This document shows, one piece after another, positions 13,522-23,717 of a stretch of 35,000 nt of DNA. Every line of letters begins with the position of its first letter. The first letter of the stretch is position 1. A program made the position numbers and the translations under genes. The notes beneath the pieces were generated by a model that worked only from the letters and a program-made list of their open reading frames with translations, was not told the origin of the DNA and searched no databases. The stretch is from Prorocentrum cordatum. Lineage: Eukaryota; Sar; Dinophyceae; Prorocentrales; Prorocentraceae. The stretch lies in contig CAUYUJ010017851.1 of NCBI GenBank assembly GCA_963575745.1, forward strand, positions 1-35,000. The letters run 5' to 3'.

Positions 13522-14247
13522 ATGCGTGGCAACATGCGATACGATATTGTTCCGCCTCCACCCCCACGCAGGCTTACGACAAAACACCACATGCCCCAGC
13601 CACGAATGTCCGACCACGACCTACGGGGCTACTGGATTGGTATTGCTACATGTTGCCTTCTGTGGCTCGCTATCGGGTGTGCTGTGGGGCACATGCAACG
13701 CGGTGGAGACGACGCAAAAGCAACCGGCCCCCACTGGGACCCTGCCGGTAAGGTACATTTTTTCCGCGAGTTCGCTCGAGAGGTACATGCTTGGATCAAC
13801 GTGGCCGCAGGCGATATGACTTCTTCTCAACAGGCTGCAGCATTACAGCGCGGTCTGGGAGGCCTCGCGCGGACCGTGGCCAGGAAATATCCCCCCTCAG
13901 TCATCAACTCTGGCGTCAACATTGGTGGCCGCCACACTGATGGCGTGATCTACATCATATTCCTCCTTAGTACGAAGTTTGAGAACTTGGAGGAGGAATG
14001 CCAATTTAACTTGGGAGCGGCTCTCATTGACCTCCGCGTCCATGCAGGAGGACGGATCGACCGGGCATTCGCGCGCTTCGGGATGGCCCGGTACGAGGCT
14101 GAGACTGCAGGCTTTAACATCCCCAATTTCCAATTCCTGACTGTCATTCTGTTCAGGGCCTCAGGAGCGGGGACGTCGCGTGCACGGCAGCTCCCGCAGC
14201 CATTCAACCACCAAGTGCAGAGGAATCAGCAACACATTGATGCTTGA
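13522..14247 (+). CDS. gag: Gag capsid-like ORF of element B
   Basis: This intact 241-residue ORF starts at the ATG after AAGACACC; a second ATG is three codons in. Residues about 35-55 are hydrophobic (GYWIGIATCCLLWLAIGCAV) and could span a membrane. The rest reads like the helical capsid region of copia Gag proteins: HWDPAG, FFREFAREVHAWINVAAG, QQAAALQRGLGGLAR, then D-x-V-x-Y, FENLEEE, GRIDRAF and NFQFLTVILFRASG. Gag capsid forms the virus-like particle that packages element RNA. It is the only unbroken ORF of B, which is surprising next to the damage downstream. The capsid call is by pattern; the membrane segment could instead be an insertion. Confidence 0.55.
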   Translation: MRGNMRYDIVPPPPPRRLTTKHHMPQPRMSDHDLRGYWIGIATCCLLWLAIGCAVGHMQRGGDDAKATGPHWDPAGKVHFFREFAREVHAWINVAAGDMTSSQQAAALQRGLGGLARTVARKYPPSVINSGVNIGGRHTDGVIYIIFLLSTKFENLEEECQFNLGAALIDLRVHAGGRIDRAFARFGMARYEAETAGFNIPNFQFLTVILFRASGAGTSRARQLPQPFNHQVQRNQQHIDA

Positions 14248-14266
14248 CTGGAACGCATGAGGTCAT

Positions 14267-14990
14267 ATGCCCACGTCATTTTCTTTCGCCGCGGTCACCG
14301 CGCCGAAACCTTTCATGATTCATGCCGATACTAGTGCAGGGCTACCTGCTACTACTGTCTGGAATGATGATCCGCAACCGACAGAGACCACCACTTTATT
14401 CGCCCAAAATGGTGGCCCGCCTGCGGGGTCGCAAGACTCCTGGGCTGGATATCAGGGGCCTTCGGCAACGGCGGCCCCCGCGCAAGCCACTGCGCTTGTT
14501 GGCTCAGCGGGGCAGCCCGCCGAGTTTGTTTTCGGCCCTGGAACCGACGCCGACACGTCATCAGATGACGAAGCGGCTGCCCTAGACTATTCAGGCATGC
14601 CTACGTATCTTACAGACGAATAACAGGCACAGTGGTTATCTCCAGGATGCCAGAGACAGAGACGCAGATGGAGACGTCTCATGAAGAAGCCAGTTCGTAA
14701 GACACGACGTACTATGCAGGCGCTTAGGGTGAAGGGTAAGGGTCGAGGCAAGGGTAAGGGCTAATGGCGGCGACTGCATGGTGGAGGTCTGCTGGCTTTC
14801 CGGGCATCCCTTACTGGACCACAAGATGAAGAATTATTCTTGGGGGCAGGTAAAGGCCGTGGGCGCGCCTCAGGAAAGGGCGAGGGGCGCCGGGGCAACC
14901 CGGGAGATGCCGGCGGCGGAACCGTGGAAGGCGACATCTGCCATAACACACACACACAACATTTCCGTCGTGAAAGGCCCCGGGGCGATG
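14267..14990 (+). pseudogene. Gag C-terminal region of element B: basic, zinc-knuckle-like tail, broken
   Basis: One frame (second) runs through this stretch with stops at 14,621 and 14,762. It begins with an acidic, hairpin-bearing segment (AGLPATT, AGQPAE), then becomes strongly basic (MKKPVRKTRRTM, KGKGRGKGKG), and after the second stop has EELFLGAGKGRGRASGKG, RRGNPGD and CHNTHTQHFRR. Copia Gag proteins often end in such a basic tail plus a CCHC zinc knuckle; here the cysteines are mostly lost. Hairpins lie at 14,336 (GCAGG-GCTA-CCTGC), 14,507 and 14,890. Confidence 0.45.
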
Positions 14991-16046
14991 GATGGGGGCG
15001 GCGGGGGTCCGTGAACGCAAGTGGCTCAAACCGACTCCGACATGCAGTATTTCGATTAGGAGGCGTTGTTAGCCGACCTTGCAGACGCCCCCGCTGCCGT
15101 GCCCACTTCGCGGCCGCCAGGCATTTAAGTGCTAGCGTGTCCCTCGAGAGATATGCCGACGAGCTCTCCGAGGGTGCCCTATTTGGGCCATGATGAGGTC
15201 AACTTGGCGGGCTGGTTGGGCGTGCCCATCGCGGGGCAACCTGTGCAGATCGAGTTCGTTGAGGCTTCCCGTGCACCCGCCATTGTAAACTACGACATGG
15301 CGGGGGCGCCCACGGATTCTGAAGCCGCAGTTCCAGCGACAGAAGAGGAGATGCAATTTGATGCCCCGTCCGCAGGTCATTGGCAACCCGATAGACATAT
15401 AATCATATTGCGACGACTCGCAGCGGGGAAACTCGCGATATGCCGGTGATCTTCCCGAGCGCATCCAATGCGAATTTGGACATGGCGAAGACCATTGCAT
15501 CGCGTTCGCGGTGCATGGGCGGTCTCTGGGCCGCATTGGGCGATCTACGGGCCGCCCAGTTGGGGGGCGGGTGAATCGCGCGGATGACGACGAGGACGAA
15601 TGGGAAGCTGAGGGTCGTCGCACTCAGCGCCGCGGTCGCAGCTGCTCGCGCGGGCGCCCGCGCCCTCCTGACGCCAGGATCCCGCGGGCCCCACCGAGAA
15701 AGGGGGCGCTCGCGGGGGCGCCCGCCTCAGGTCGGGAACCGCCCAGCTGGGCCGCCTTGTTGGCTAGGGGGATCATGGGCTGGCCCGCCAGTATATACCT
15801 CTCAGCGCGACGCGGCGCCGGCTCGACCAAGGTTGGACCGATCGTGACATTCGTTAGTGGCACTCATTTCGCAGCGGCACGCGGGGCGACGACGGCGGCA
15901 AAATTGTTCGCGCCAACAGGAACAAGGGCACCAAGACGGACTCCAATTTTGAGAGAAGGAAGAGGGCCATCATTAATTACCCAAATACATGCCGGTGCGT
16001 TGTCTGCCCGTGCGAATTTTTTGCCGACCGCAGGTCCGCGCGTCCC
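14991..16046 (+). other. Low-complexity spacer of element B
   Basis: This lies between the Gag tail and the Tudor-like module. Several short open frames occur on both strands and none is recognisable. One (15,129-15,449) reads through hairpin units as AGQPV, AGAPT and AGKLA and may be a remnant of linker. Hairpins: 15,231 (damaged), 15,423 (wobble) and 15,712 (GCGGG-GGCG-CCCGC). A 16-bp perfect GC palindrome lies at 15,648-15,663. Confidence 0.4.
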
Positions 16047-16736
16047 ATGGGGCGACTGCCAAGGGGCCCCGCCTTTGAGATGACGCCGCGGGTCTGGTCC
16101 CGTGGAGATGGTCTGGGTCGCAGCGTAGATCCGTCCGATCATTCTCCCGCGGAATGTTTGACCAGAGCTGGTTGCCGGCCGATTCCTGAGGGCGAGGCCG
16201 AGCGGGTCGAGCGATTTTGGAGGCCGCGCCTCGACAGTCATCGCCGCCTCAAGATGCACAATCGAGAGCATCATGAAGAGGTGGGTGAGTCACCAGATGC
16301 GGGCCAACCCGCCTCTTCTCATGGAGGTGCTGGTCTTCCAGAGGGCGATGAAGGGGCTGGTCGTGCGGGTCTTGCCGAAGCGGTGGGTCCTGCAGTTGCC
16401 GCCCCTACCAAGTCCGATCCAGCGTCCGAGTCGGAATGCTTTTGCGAGACGGACAGCCCCCGCAAGGCGATCGCGCGCATAGGTGTCTCCAACTGGGCAA
16501 CAGCAGAGATGGATCTTGCCCCGGGTACGAAAGTCGTTTACACATGTAGAGAAATTGGTTGGACAACCACCGCTGTAGTGCGAAAGCTTAGCGTTGGCAG
16601 GTGCGATCTGGTTTGCAACGCTGGGGCCGAGATCAAGAACGCGTCGCTTTTTCAAGACAGACGAGCCAGAACCTGCAGTGCGATCTCCAGCGGGGGCACC
16701 CGCAGCAACCCCGCAGAAGGATCCGAAATCTCATGA
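16047..16736 (+). pseudogene. Element B segment with Tudor/SH3-like module
   Basis: A 229-codon open frame. Its middle (about 16,490-16,640) reads DLAPGTKVVYTCREIGWTTT, then VVRKLSVGRCDLVC. The order G-T-x-V-x-Y, a tryptophan, valine, then G-x-x-x-L resembles the module that ends at base 165 in element A. Hairpins: 16,299 (loop CCAA) and 16,690 (loop GGCA). The frame ends at TGA; the next recognisable part, the Tpt1 region, is in other frames, so this is an isolated fragment. The true start is unknown. Confidence 0.4.
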
Positions 16737-17228
16737 AGAAATCATGATGCAATTTCGATATATTCCCAATTCCGGGTGCGCCGAGGTCACCGGCAGCCGA
16801 TCAACAACGGGCTAGACATGCGAAGAGGATTGGTTCGGCTGACGCCGACCCTGGAAGCAACGGGCCCCGAAGATTCGCGGGGAAACCCGCGCAGAGGCAG
16901 CGCTCCAGAGGGCCCGCGTTGGCCGCGGCAGCAGCGGCGTTCCAAGGTGATAGCGCGCCCATGCCGAAGGGCCCTATGCGCCTTCGCGGCCCGACGCCTG
17001 GCCAAGTCCACAGGGGGCCGGGCTGGGCGCCGTCGTTGGATGGATCACTCAAAGAAGCTCCCTTATCAAAGGGTGGTGCGGATGCTGCGCTAGTGCAGAC
17101 CGCCTCAAAGGCGCCGGGAGCGGCCCCCCATAATCGCCGCATGCCAATGCCGCGACGTCCGCGAAAGGGTCGAGGCGCCTGGGGACGCCAGCTCATCAGC
17201 GGCGCTTGCAGCGTCAGCGCCGGCGAGG

Positions 17229-18360
17229 TTGCCCGCTGAACGTGCCGCTGTCCCCGCAGGGCAACCTGCTGCTACTCTTGAACAGGGCGAAGGAAGCGGG
17301 CGATCCTGGGGGGCCATGGGCACCGTTAGCCAGATGAAGATCAAACCGGCTTACATGCCCTTTGCTTCTGACGGATCTGGGCGGTGGTACAATGTAACAT
17401 TGAATGTGCCGCCGTGCGCGCTGGTAGCGACGCTCTCGCACGTAAGCGTGTCCGCGAGGTCTCGCGGCAAGAACTTGCCCTCATTCACCAATCCGAGAAG
17501 AATATCTTCTGGATTCCTGAAGATTGAGCATCTCCGCTCGACGTTCTTGAGCGATTCCGACAAGCGTGCATGCTCGGAATGGCTCACTATTGGTACGCGG
17601 CATCAGCATTTCCGCAACGATGGGCTCTGACTGGTTTACCACGAGCGTCACTTCATATGACGAGTTCGACGGTTGGGCAGGACTCGGTGACTTGCTGGAA
17701 AATTGGCCGCCCGCAGACAGGGGGGCCTGGCGCCATCACCACCTGGGTGCCATCGAGAAGTGCCTCCGAGGCCGGCGCTGGGGCTATCGGGCACTGGTGG
17801 TGCTCGACCACTGCGGAATGGTCGACAACTCAGGTATGCAGAAGAGCAGGCTCCATTTGAAGAAATTCTCGTTCACCGGGGAATCCCACCCTGCGTACTT
17901 TTTACGCCCTAGCAATGGGCGTGGCAGGCCAGGCACTAAGTGTCCAGAATCCCCATGCTCACGGGTAACAGACCTGACCGAAGCGGGAGCACTCTGCTAC
18001 TTCATTCACGGTGCGGAATGGGTGAACATCCCGAACGTGCTACATGTCGGTCTGTCTTACCGCAGTGAGGACAGCGCCAAGGGGAAGGGCAGGCAGATGA
18101 TTCATGGATGCCCATGCTTACCTGGGGGCGGGCGGATCCAATCTGGCCTCAAGAGTCCACTTCGTTACTATATTCTGGTTAGCCTCAAGAATCTACTTCG
18201 TGACACTATTCTGGTTTGGCTCTCTGCCAACGACATCATCATGACGTCAGGCAACAATTGCAGGATCCCGCCGAGCCACATTCTTCAATTCATTGGCATC
18301 AGGCCCAACAGTGTCCAATGCAGATATCGAATTGGACGGGTGTGGGCCGATGACTTGTAG
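17229..18360 (+). pseudogene. Broken Tpt1/KptA-like domain of element B
   Basis: Two frames together match ORF1 of A. The first (to TGA near 17,630) ends WLTIGTRHQHFRNDGL, against A's WLSTALRHSPYWKDGF, and keeps the Arg-His pair. The second (from 17,566) gives DEFDGWAGLGDLLENW, CGMVDNSGMQKSRL, YFLRPSNG, FIHGAEW, GRQMIHGCPCLPGG and NCRIPPSHILQF. The NGHS histidine is changed and HGT has become HGA. The shift between frames, the lost residues and an altered GIRPDSEV segment (GLKSPLRYY) mean the enzyme is dead. Hairpins: 16,877 (just upstream) and 17,256 (GCAGG-GCAA-CCTGC). Confidence 0.7.
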
Positions 18361-19640
18361 ATCGAAGACAACCTGCTTGCGTCCACTCCTGTACCGAGGG
18401 ATTGCTTTAAGTGGCCACATGATGCATCAACATTAAAGGGGTGGATTGTACCGCGTACCCCCTGCAACTTAAAGTTCCCTGCGTCGATGCCTACGCAACA
18501 GGTTGAACATGCCTCTCTTTTTAGGATGCAAGAAATCAAGCAGGGAGACCTGCGGGAGGCTCGGATTGGTCATGGATTCAAGTCTGGAGGATTGATCTGT
18601 TTGGTGTGACGTCCAGCGGGATCATGCCCAACGACGGACTGTATGCGAATGGTCCGTGGCGCACCCAGGCGCAGCTGATGCCTGTACCTGCAGGGCAGCC
18701 TGCATCATTCGCACCCATGAGCAGGGCTACGACCTAATTTGGAACTCCACGGAGCGCTGGGGGCACGACCAGTCTACAGGCCAGGCTCCAGAGTATCAGA
18801 ATGGGTCCTCAGCTCTACCAGGCCTTGCAAGCGACATCGCGGTTGGCATCTCCATGTGCCACTCCAGGGCATTTTGCCACTACCGACCATGAGTCTGCCC
18901 AGAGGGCCGAGAGCCTCTTGGGTCAGCAGCAGTGGATGCATAGGCAGGTGCGCGAGGCTATGTAGAGCATGCGGCGGGGCGGCATCGACCGCCCGAACGC
19001 GAGCTTGACGCCTCCATGGGATGGCGTCCCAGATCCGAATCCATGACCTGATTTCCCCAATCGAGATGGGTGCGTTCCACCATTCTTCAGTCACCCGACG
19101 TACGATCCAGCGGCTGCTGAAAGGCCAGCGGCTCCACCCATGGATGCCTTTATTCTCTCTGGCTACTACGCTCAGGAGACTGGCATCCCGGGCGCTGGCG
19201 CTCGGCCCGAGAATCCGTGCGTTCGGGCAACGTCTGGTCATTTCTACCGGTCCCAGCTGACGCGCGGCGCTGGGTATGAACCTGGTGTAGCAGGCCAAGT
19301 ACCTCACTACGGATACCTGGCGGCCCCCGTAGACCAGGAGGTTACACGCCATGGCCCTGAGCTAGTGGAACCATCGTCCGTGGGGGAGCTGCGCCCCGGG
19401 ACCCTGTCCATCCATGAGGCGCAGCAGGGCATTCTCTCAATGCAACTGGCTCGCCAACGCCGCAATCAGGAGCGTCAACTACGCCGCGTGATGAATCGTG
19501 CGGGGGCACCCGCTGCTCCTACACCTGCGGGGCAACCCGCCGTGAGTTTAGCGGCAATAGCAGCCGTGGGACCATTTCCCGCGGTGCAGCAGATGACATC
19601 TGCGGCCCCGCCGATTCAGTATGAGATTTGAGAGCCCACA
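18361..19640 (+). pseudogene. Element B remnant of the Tpt1-to-RING linker
   Basis: Short pieces in changing frames match ORF1 of A: QARLQSIRMGPQLYQALQAT against A's QRLQAIRGNPALAAALQAT, PPMDAFILSGYYAQ against DAPMYPEYYAQ, and an arginine/glutamine-rich segment ending RRVMNRAGAPA against RRIERETQAGTPA. At least two stops and two shifts separate them. Hairpins: 18,690, 19,500 (GGCA) and 19,527 (GCAA). The last two stand where A has GACA and GCCA units (3489, 3507). Confidence 0.6.
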
Positions 19641-19689
19641 CTTGAGCGACAGACGCGTATCAGGCCATCGGCAACCCCACCAATCACCA

Positions 19690-19986
19690 GCGATGTTGAT
19701 TTTACCCAATGTGCCATGTGCCTGGACGACTCCGCATGCCACGACAAGGTGTGGAGGCTTCAGTGTGTCCACAGATATCATGCGCAATGCTGGGATCGAG
19801 TGGCTCACGCACATGTATGTGAGCCGGCAGCTGGCAGGCATGCTGGAAGGCGCCGCAAGCGAGGCACCAGGTGCCATCTGCCTGGGTGTAGGCCTCATCG
19901 CAGTTGAGTTTCATTATGCCCTTGCTGGAGATCATAATGCAACGGATCGACATGGAGAAATACTCCGCGGGGCAAATGGTCTCTGA
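19690..19986 (+). pseudogene. Broken RING finger of element B
   Basis: CAMCLDD, then VWRLQCVHRYHAQCWDRVA, matches the RING-H2 of A (CPICMDT, VWRLACGHFFHDICWDRVA) and keeps the first six zinc ligands. After a frame change, EAPGAICLGVGLI replaces A's EAPCAVCRGPGIV, so the seventh ligand (Cys) is Gly. The finger is disrupted. Confidence 0.6.
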
Positions 19987-20091
19987 GATCTTCGTGAAGA
20001 GCTGGGCCGCATCACCGAGATGATGACAGGCGCTGCAGTTGCTGCCAGGGCGCCGTCCACATCTGCGGGGCAACCTGCGTGATCCTCCAAT

Positions 20092-21180
20092 GTGGGGCAG
20101 GCTCCAACAGCCGAGCTGCTTGCCACCGACGAGCCTATACCTCTGGTAGCCGAATCAGGAGATAATGCAGGGGCACCTGCTGCAGCAGCACCAGCAGGGT
20201 TACCTGCCAATGATCAGTGGCTGAGGCGCATGGAGAGGGCCACCGAAAGGGGCTCGCAATGGCTCCAAGCACCATGCGGCAGCATGCCCTATGGGCGTCC
20301 GCTACGCCAGCGCAGAACCGAAAGCCCAGTGAGCGCGCGCAGCGGCTCCAGTGCCATGTCTGAGTGCGATATGCTGCATGCGGTGCTGATGGTCAACGCG
20401 GATGAACAGAACGCAGTGCGCTCCGACGACGACACTTCTGAGAGCACGCCGCTCTCTCCACCGTATCCCCACACGTGCGACGAGTACCCAGCTGCCGGGG
20501 TCTTCCAGAAGCAGCTCATTACAGAAGAGGAGGCCAGGGGGCACGTGAACGTCTTCACGTCCTTGACAATGGACGAGTGGAAGCTCGAACAGAGGTGCCG
20601 TCAAGGTATGCACGGCTTAACGCTGTCCGACATGCCAGGGATATCCGGAGAACGTCATGAGTTGGCCTTGGCAGCGGACAGTGGGAACATGGTAGATGGT
20701 ATGCTGACGATCCTACTGGACATCGGCAGTAGCATCAATATGCGCAGACATTCGAGCGGGTGCCACGCTTCCACGGGCACGACATCCAGAAGCTGAGCCT
20801 GGCGAAGAGGTTGTACGTGTCTGGTTTGGGGCTTGGAGCCGCCATCTGCGACAAGTCACTGCGCTGCAAGTTTGCACGCAGGGAGAGAGGCGACTCTGCG
20901 GGGAAGCCCGCTCTTGCCTGGCTGGGCACATTCAGCCAGCGTGGCAGAAGGCTCCGGTAAGAACCTTCCTCCTGTCCTGGGTCTAAGGAGCACGTCCAAC
21001 ATGCGTGCCATCCCGACCCTGGGGCAGGGGCGCGACAAGATGACCATCCCAGGCTCAGAGACGTACGGGCTCCTTGGTAAGGGCGCGAGAGTACTCGACC
21101 TGTTGAAGACGCCCTCAGGGCACCTGGCGATCAAGGTCGACGATTATGGGGTCGCAATAGGAGATCATGGCTCAACAGCA
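20092..21180 (+). pseudogene. Broken aspartic protease region of element B
   Basis: An open frame from 20,092 carries linker with hairpins at 20,167 (GCAGG-GGCA-CCTGC) and 20,194 (GCAGG-GTTA-CCTGC), then LTMDEWKLEQRC and LLDIGSSIN with the catalytic Asp at 20,719. It shifts just after. The third frame gives RLYVSGLGLGAAICDKS (A: TLYINGVGEGAAICRKM), and the first frame from 20,833 gives LGKGARVLDLLKTPSGHLAI. The unusual DIG (not DTG) triad is shared with A, so it is ancestral rather than a mutation in either copy. Confidence 0.65.
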
Positions 21181-21645
21181 TTCACTGTGACAGCCAATCT
21201 TCAATGCGAATATATGCCCCTGCTCGTCATGGAGGTAGCCGACGCAGAGCCGATGGCAGGGCAACCTGCCTCGAGCAGCGCGGGGGCACCCGCGACTAGC
21301 GACGTCCGCGCGAACATGATGTCCCACTATCCATCAATGAGCAGACTTTCGTGCACGATCCAGTCTTTCCTGAGCAACACCCTCGAGACCTGGCGTCGCA
21401 GGAACACGACGTATTGGAATGCCCCTACGCCTGCCGATCAGGGTTTCGCTTTGCGCAACTAGCAGGCGAACGTCTATCAGGCCGTCTACGAGGAGGCCAG
21501 CGAGTGGACGCCGCCCGACAATGCTGCAGGGGGACCTGCTGGGGTGGGCGACGCTGCCGAACAGTTTTATATCTTCATTTCGAGCAGTGGCTCAGCGGCG
21601 CATGGCACAGGCGTTTGGGCGCCCGCGTCGCTTGAACGTGAGTGA
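21181..21645 (+). pseudogene. Element B protease tail to conserved TGA
   Basis: The first frame runs from the protease end through AGQPASSSAGAPA, meets TAG at 21,460-21,462, then continues NVYQAVYEEASEWTPPDN to TGA at 21,643-21,645. It matches A's 5160-5637 segment but without the frame change A needs, which shows the ancestral arrangement. Hairpins: 21,256, 21,280 and 21,526 (GCAGG-GGGA-CCTGC). Confidence 0.6.
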
Positions 21646-21657
21646 CGGGGGCAGGCG
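21643..21657 (+). promoter_or_regulatory. Conserved TGA-CGG context in element B
   Basis: TGACGGGGGCAGGCG is identical to A's 5635-5649 and ends the same protein segment. It is the counterpart of the candidate readthrough site. In B the downstream frame has decayed. Confidence 0.45.
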
Positions 21658-22015
21658 CCCGCCACGGCCGCTCGCTGAGGTTCTGTCGTCAGGCGCGGGG
21701 GCGCCTGCATGCTTTTCCCAGGCGCCGGTTGTGCGCGCCAGGGGCAGTGGTGGACCCGGCTGTGAGGTCGCCAGAGACAGCGGTGGACCCGGCTGCGTGG
21801 CCGCCGCAGCAAAAGAGCGCCCATCACATCAGTATCATTCTCGGGACCTTGTTGCCGAAGTTGTACGAACAGCTTGCGTTGGACTGCGAGCTCGAGGATA
21901 CATGTGCGACCGTATCACTCACGCAGTGGCTATGACCTCTACTGGTACGCGGCACTTCAGTGTATTTTTCAGGGGATTGCAAATGAGCGTGGGTGGCAAC
22001 GCCCGCTACTGCCAG
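21646..22015 (+). pseudogene. Start of ORF2 in element B, truncated
   Basis: The second frame reads RTACVGLRARGYMCDRITH and MTSTGTRHFSVFF, matching A's RTACAELRTRGYICDRITH and MTSTGTQYLGNVL. Similarity continues to GGGTG-GCAA-CGCCC (21,991-22,004), a hairpin whose A counterpart (5900-5913) has the same stem and loop GCCA. About 10 bases later the minisatellite begins, so nothing further of ORF2 or pol remains. Confidence 0.65.
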
Positions 22016-23190
22016 TGAGCCCCGTGACCCCCTATGAGCCCTATGGGCCCCAAGGGGCCTTTGAGCCCCATGGGCCTTGCGAGCCCTGTAGGCCCTATGA
22101 CCCCTCTGCGCCCAATGATCCTCATGCGCTCCATGAGCTCTACGAGCCCAATGAGTCCAATGCGCCCCCTGGGCTCTCTACGCCCCATGAGCCCTATGGG
22201 CCCTCCCCATGAGCCGCATGAGCCGCGTGATCCCTGCAGCTCAATAGCTCAATGAATACTGCGAGTCCTGTGTGCCCCATGAGTCCTATGAGACTTATAA
22301 TGGGGCCTATGGGCCCTCATGGGCGTCGTGGGCCCGAAGCGATCCGTGAGCCTTCTGGGCCCTGGGGGCCCTCGGAGCCCCATGAGTCCTATGAGCCAGC
22401 CAGGCCCGCTGTGCAATGAGGGCCTCATGGGCCCCATGAGCCCTATGGGCCCTCTGATCCCTATGGGCTTCATGAGCCCACTGGGCCCTATGGGCCCCGT
22501 TGACCCTGTGAGACCTTTGAGCCGCGTGAACCTTGCGAGCCTTGTGGGCCCTATGAGCCCCATGAGCCCTCTGAGCCGTCTGAGCCGCGTGGAACCCATG
22601 GGCCCAGTGAGCCCTATGAGTCCCTTGAGCTCCCTGGGCGTTTTGAGCCGCGAGAGCCGCGTGAGCCCTATGAGCCCCATGGGCCCCATGCGCCCTCTGA
22701 GTCCCATGTGCCTCGTGCGCCTTGCGAGCCCTATGGGCCCGATGAGTCCCGAAGTGCCATGTGAGCCCCATAGGCCCGACAAGCCCGATGAGCCCTATCA
22801 GCCTCATGAGCTTTCTGAGCCCGTTGAACCTCATGAGCCCTGCGAGCCCGCCGAGCCCCATGAGACGCATGAACCTTATCGGCCCACGAGACCCATGGGC
22901 CGCACGGGCCCCATAAGCCTTCATGAGCCCCACGGGGCCCATGAGGTCAATGGACCCTGCTAGCCCCATCAGCTCTGTGAGCCCCATGATCCCATGCGAG
23001 CCTTATAAGCCCCGGAGCCCTGCGAGCCCCGTGGCTCCTATGAGCCGAATGCGTCCGATGAGCCCTGCGAGCCCCGTGGGCCCCATGAGCCGCATGAACC
23101 CTTCACGCCCTATGAGCTCTCGGAGCCCTGCGAGCTCATGAGCCCGATGAGCCCCATGGGCCTTGCATAACCTCTGAACCCTATGAGCCA
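22016..23190 (+). repeat. 9-bp minisatellite, consensus CCYATGRGC
   Basis: About 1.17 kb of degenerate 9-base units such as CCTATGAGC and CCCATGGGC, roughly 130 copies. All frames stay open over long spans and give repetitive Met-Ser-Pro, Pro-Met-Gly or Gly-Leu-Met peptides; I regard these as by-products. The array starts exactly where element B stops. Confidence 0.9.
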
Positions 23191-23717
23191 TATGCTGTTT
23201 TAAGGCGGAGTGCAGCCAGCCGGTGCAATATTGTGTTTCTGTGTATATATATAGATATGTGTATCGATATGTATATTTTATTCCTTCCCGCGCGTACCCC
23301 CCCCAGCCCTTCCCGCCCGATTGTTTGATGAATTCGACTTCCAGTTTTTATCCGACATTCGGGGGCATGCCCCCGCGCTGTTTCGACCTCAGAGGTGTTG
23401 GAGAGCATTGGAGTCATTGCCCGCTACTGCTACCCTGGCGAGAGCGTCTGGCCCCTCACCGCCAACGCGAGAAAAGGCCAGGAGGTTGATCAACGAGAAC
23501 ATCGCGCTTGATTGCGGCCGTCCACAGTCGGAACTTGCACGAGCTATCGTATCGCACCCTGCACCCAAGTTCATGATGAAGCGAGCCGTGCCCATGTGGC
23601 CCACAGCGTCGACGACGATGTTGCTACGTCTTCCTCCAAGGCGGCCTCCACGAATTTCGAGACGACGTTTTCGACGACCTGTTCACGAGGCCACTGTCTT
23701 GGAGGGACCAGCAGCCC
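23191..23717 (+). other. Unassigned stretch with a short AT-rich tract
   Basis: An A/T-rich tract with TATA and GATA runs at about 23,235-23,282 stands out from the GC-rich surroundings. From about 23,510 weak open frames lead into the broken coding region that follows (FETTF, RPLSW). No gene is called. Confidence 0.4.

Larger units (their letters stand above)
14336..22004 (+). repeat. Dispersed 14-nt hairpin family in element B
   Basis: Well-paired units start at 14336, 14507, 14890, 15712, 16299, 16690, 16877, 17256, 18690, 19500, 19527, 20167, 20194, 20898, 21256, 21280 and 21526. GCAGG/CCTGC is common here (14336, 17256, 18690, 20167, 20194, 21256, 21526) but absent from the perfect units of A. 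Loops: GCTA, GCAG, GCAA, GGCG, CCAA, GGCA, GAAA, GTTA, GAAG and GGGA. Wobble or damaged copies: 15231, 15423, 17223, 20065. None of this class was seen outside elements A and B. Confidence 0.8.
13522..22015 (+). mobile_element. Element B: decayed, 3'-truncated relative of element A
   Basis: From about 16.4 kb on, B follows A in order: Tudor-like module, Tpt1-like domain, QARLQSIR segment, coiled-coil arginine-rich segment, RING, LDIGS protease, TPPDN segment, TGA-CGG stop and the start of ORF2 (MTSTGT). It also shows the Gag part missing from A's visible end. Many stops and frameshifts break it, except the capsid ORF. Similarity to A stops at about 22,015, matching A near 5,925, where a 9-bp minisatellite begins; integrase, RT and RNase H are absent. 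Both copies point the same way and are about 1.3 kb apart. Divergence is high, so B is not a recent tandem copy of A. Confidence 0.8.

Noticed and set aside
14723-14762. Telomere-like GGGTAAGGG words
   Set aside because: They code the Lys/Gly-rich Gag tail, are irregular and do not form a TTTAGGG array.
15648-15663. 16-bp perfect GC palindrome as a member of the hairpin family
   Set aside because: It has no loop of the GNNA type and lies in a run of GC-rich sequence where such palindromes arise easily.
22016-22990. Open frames of 180-230 codons on both strands
   Set aside because: By-products of the 9-bp minisatellite; no motif beyond the repeat.
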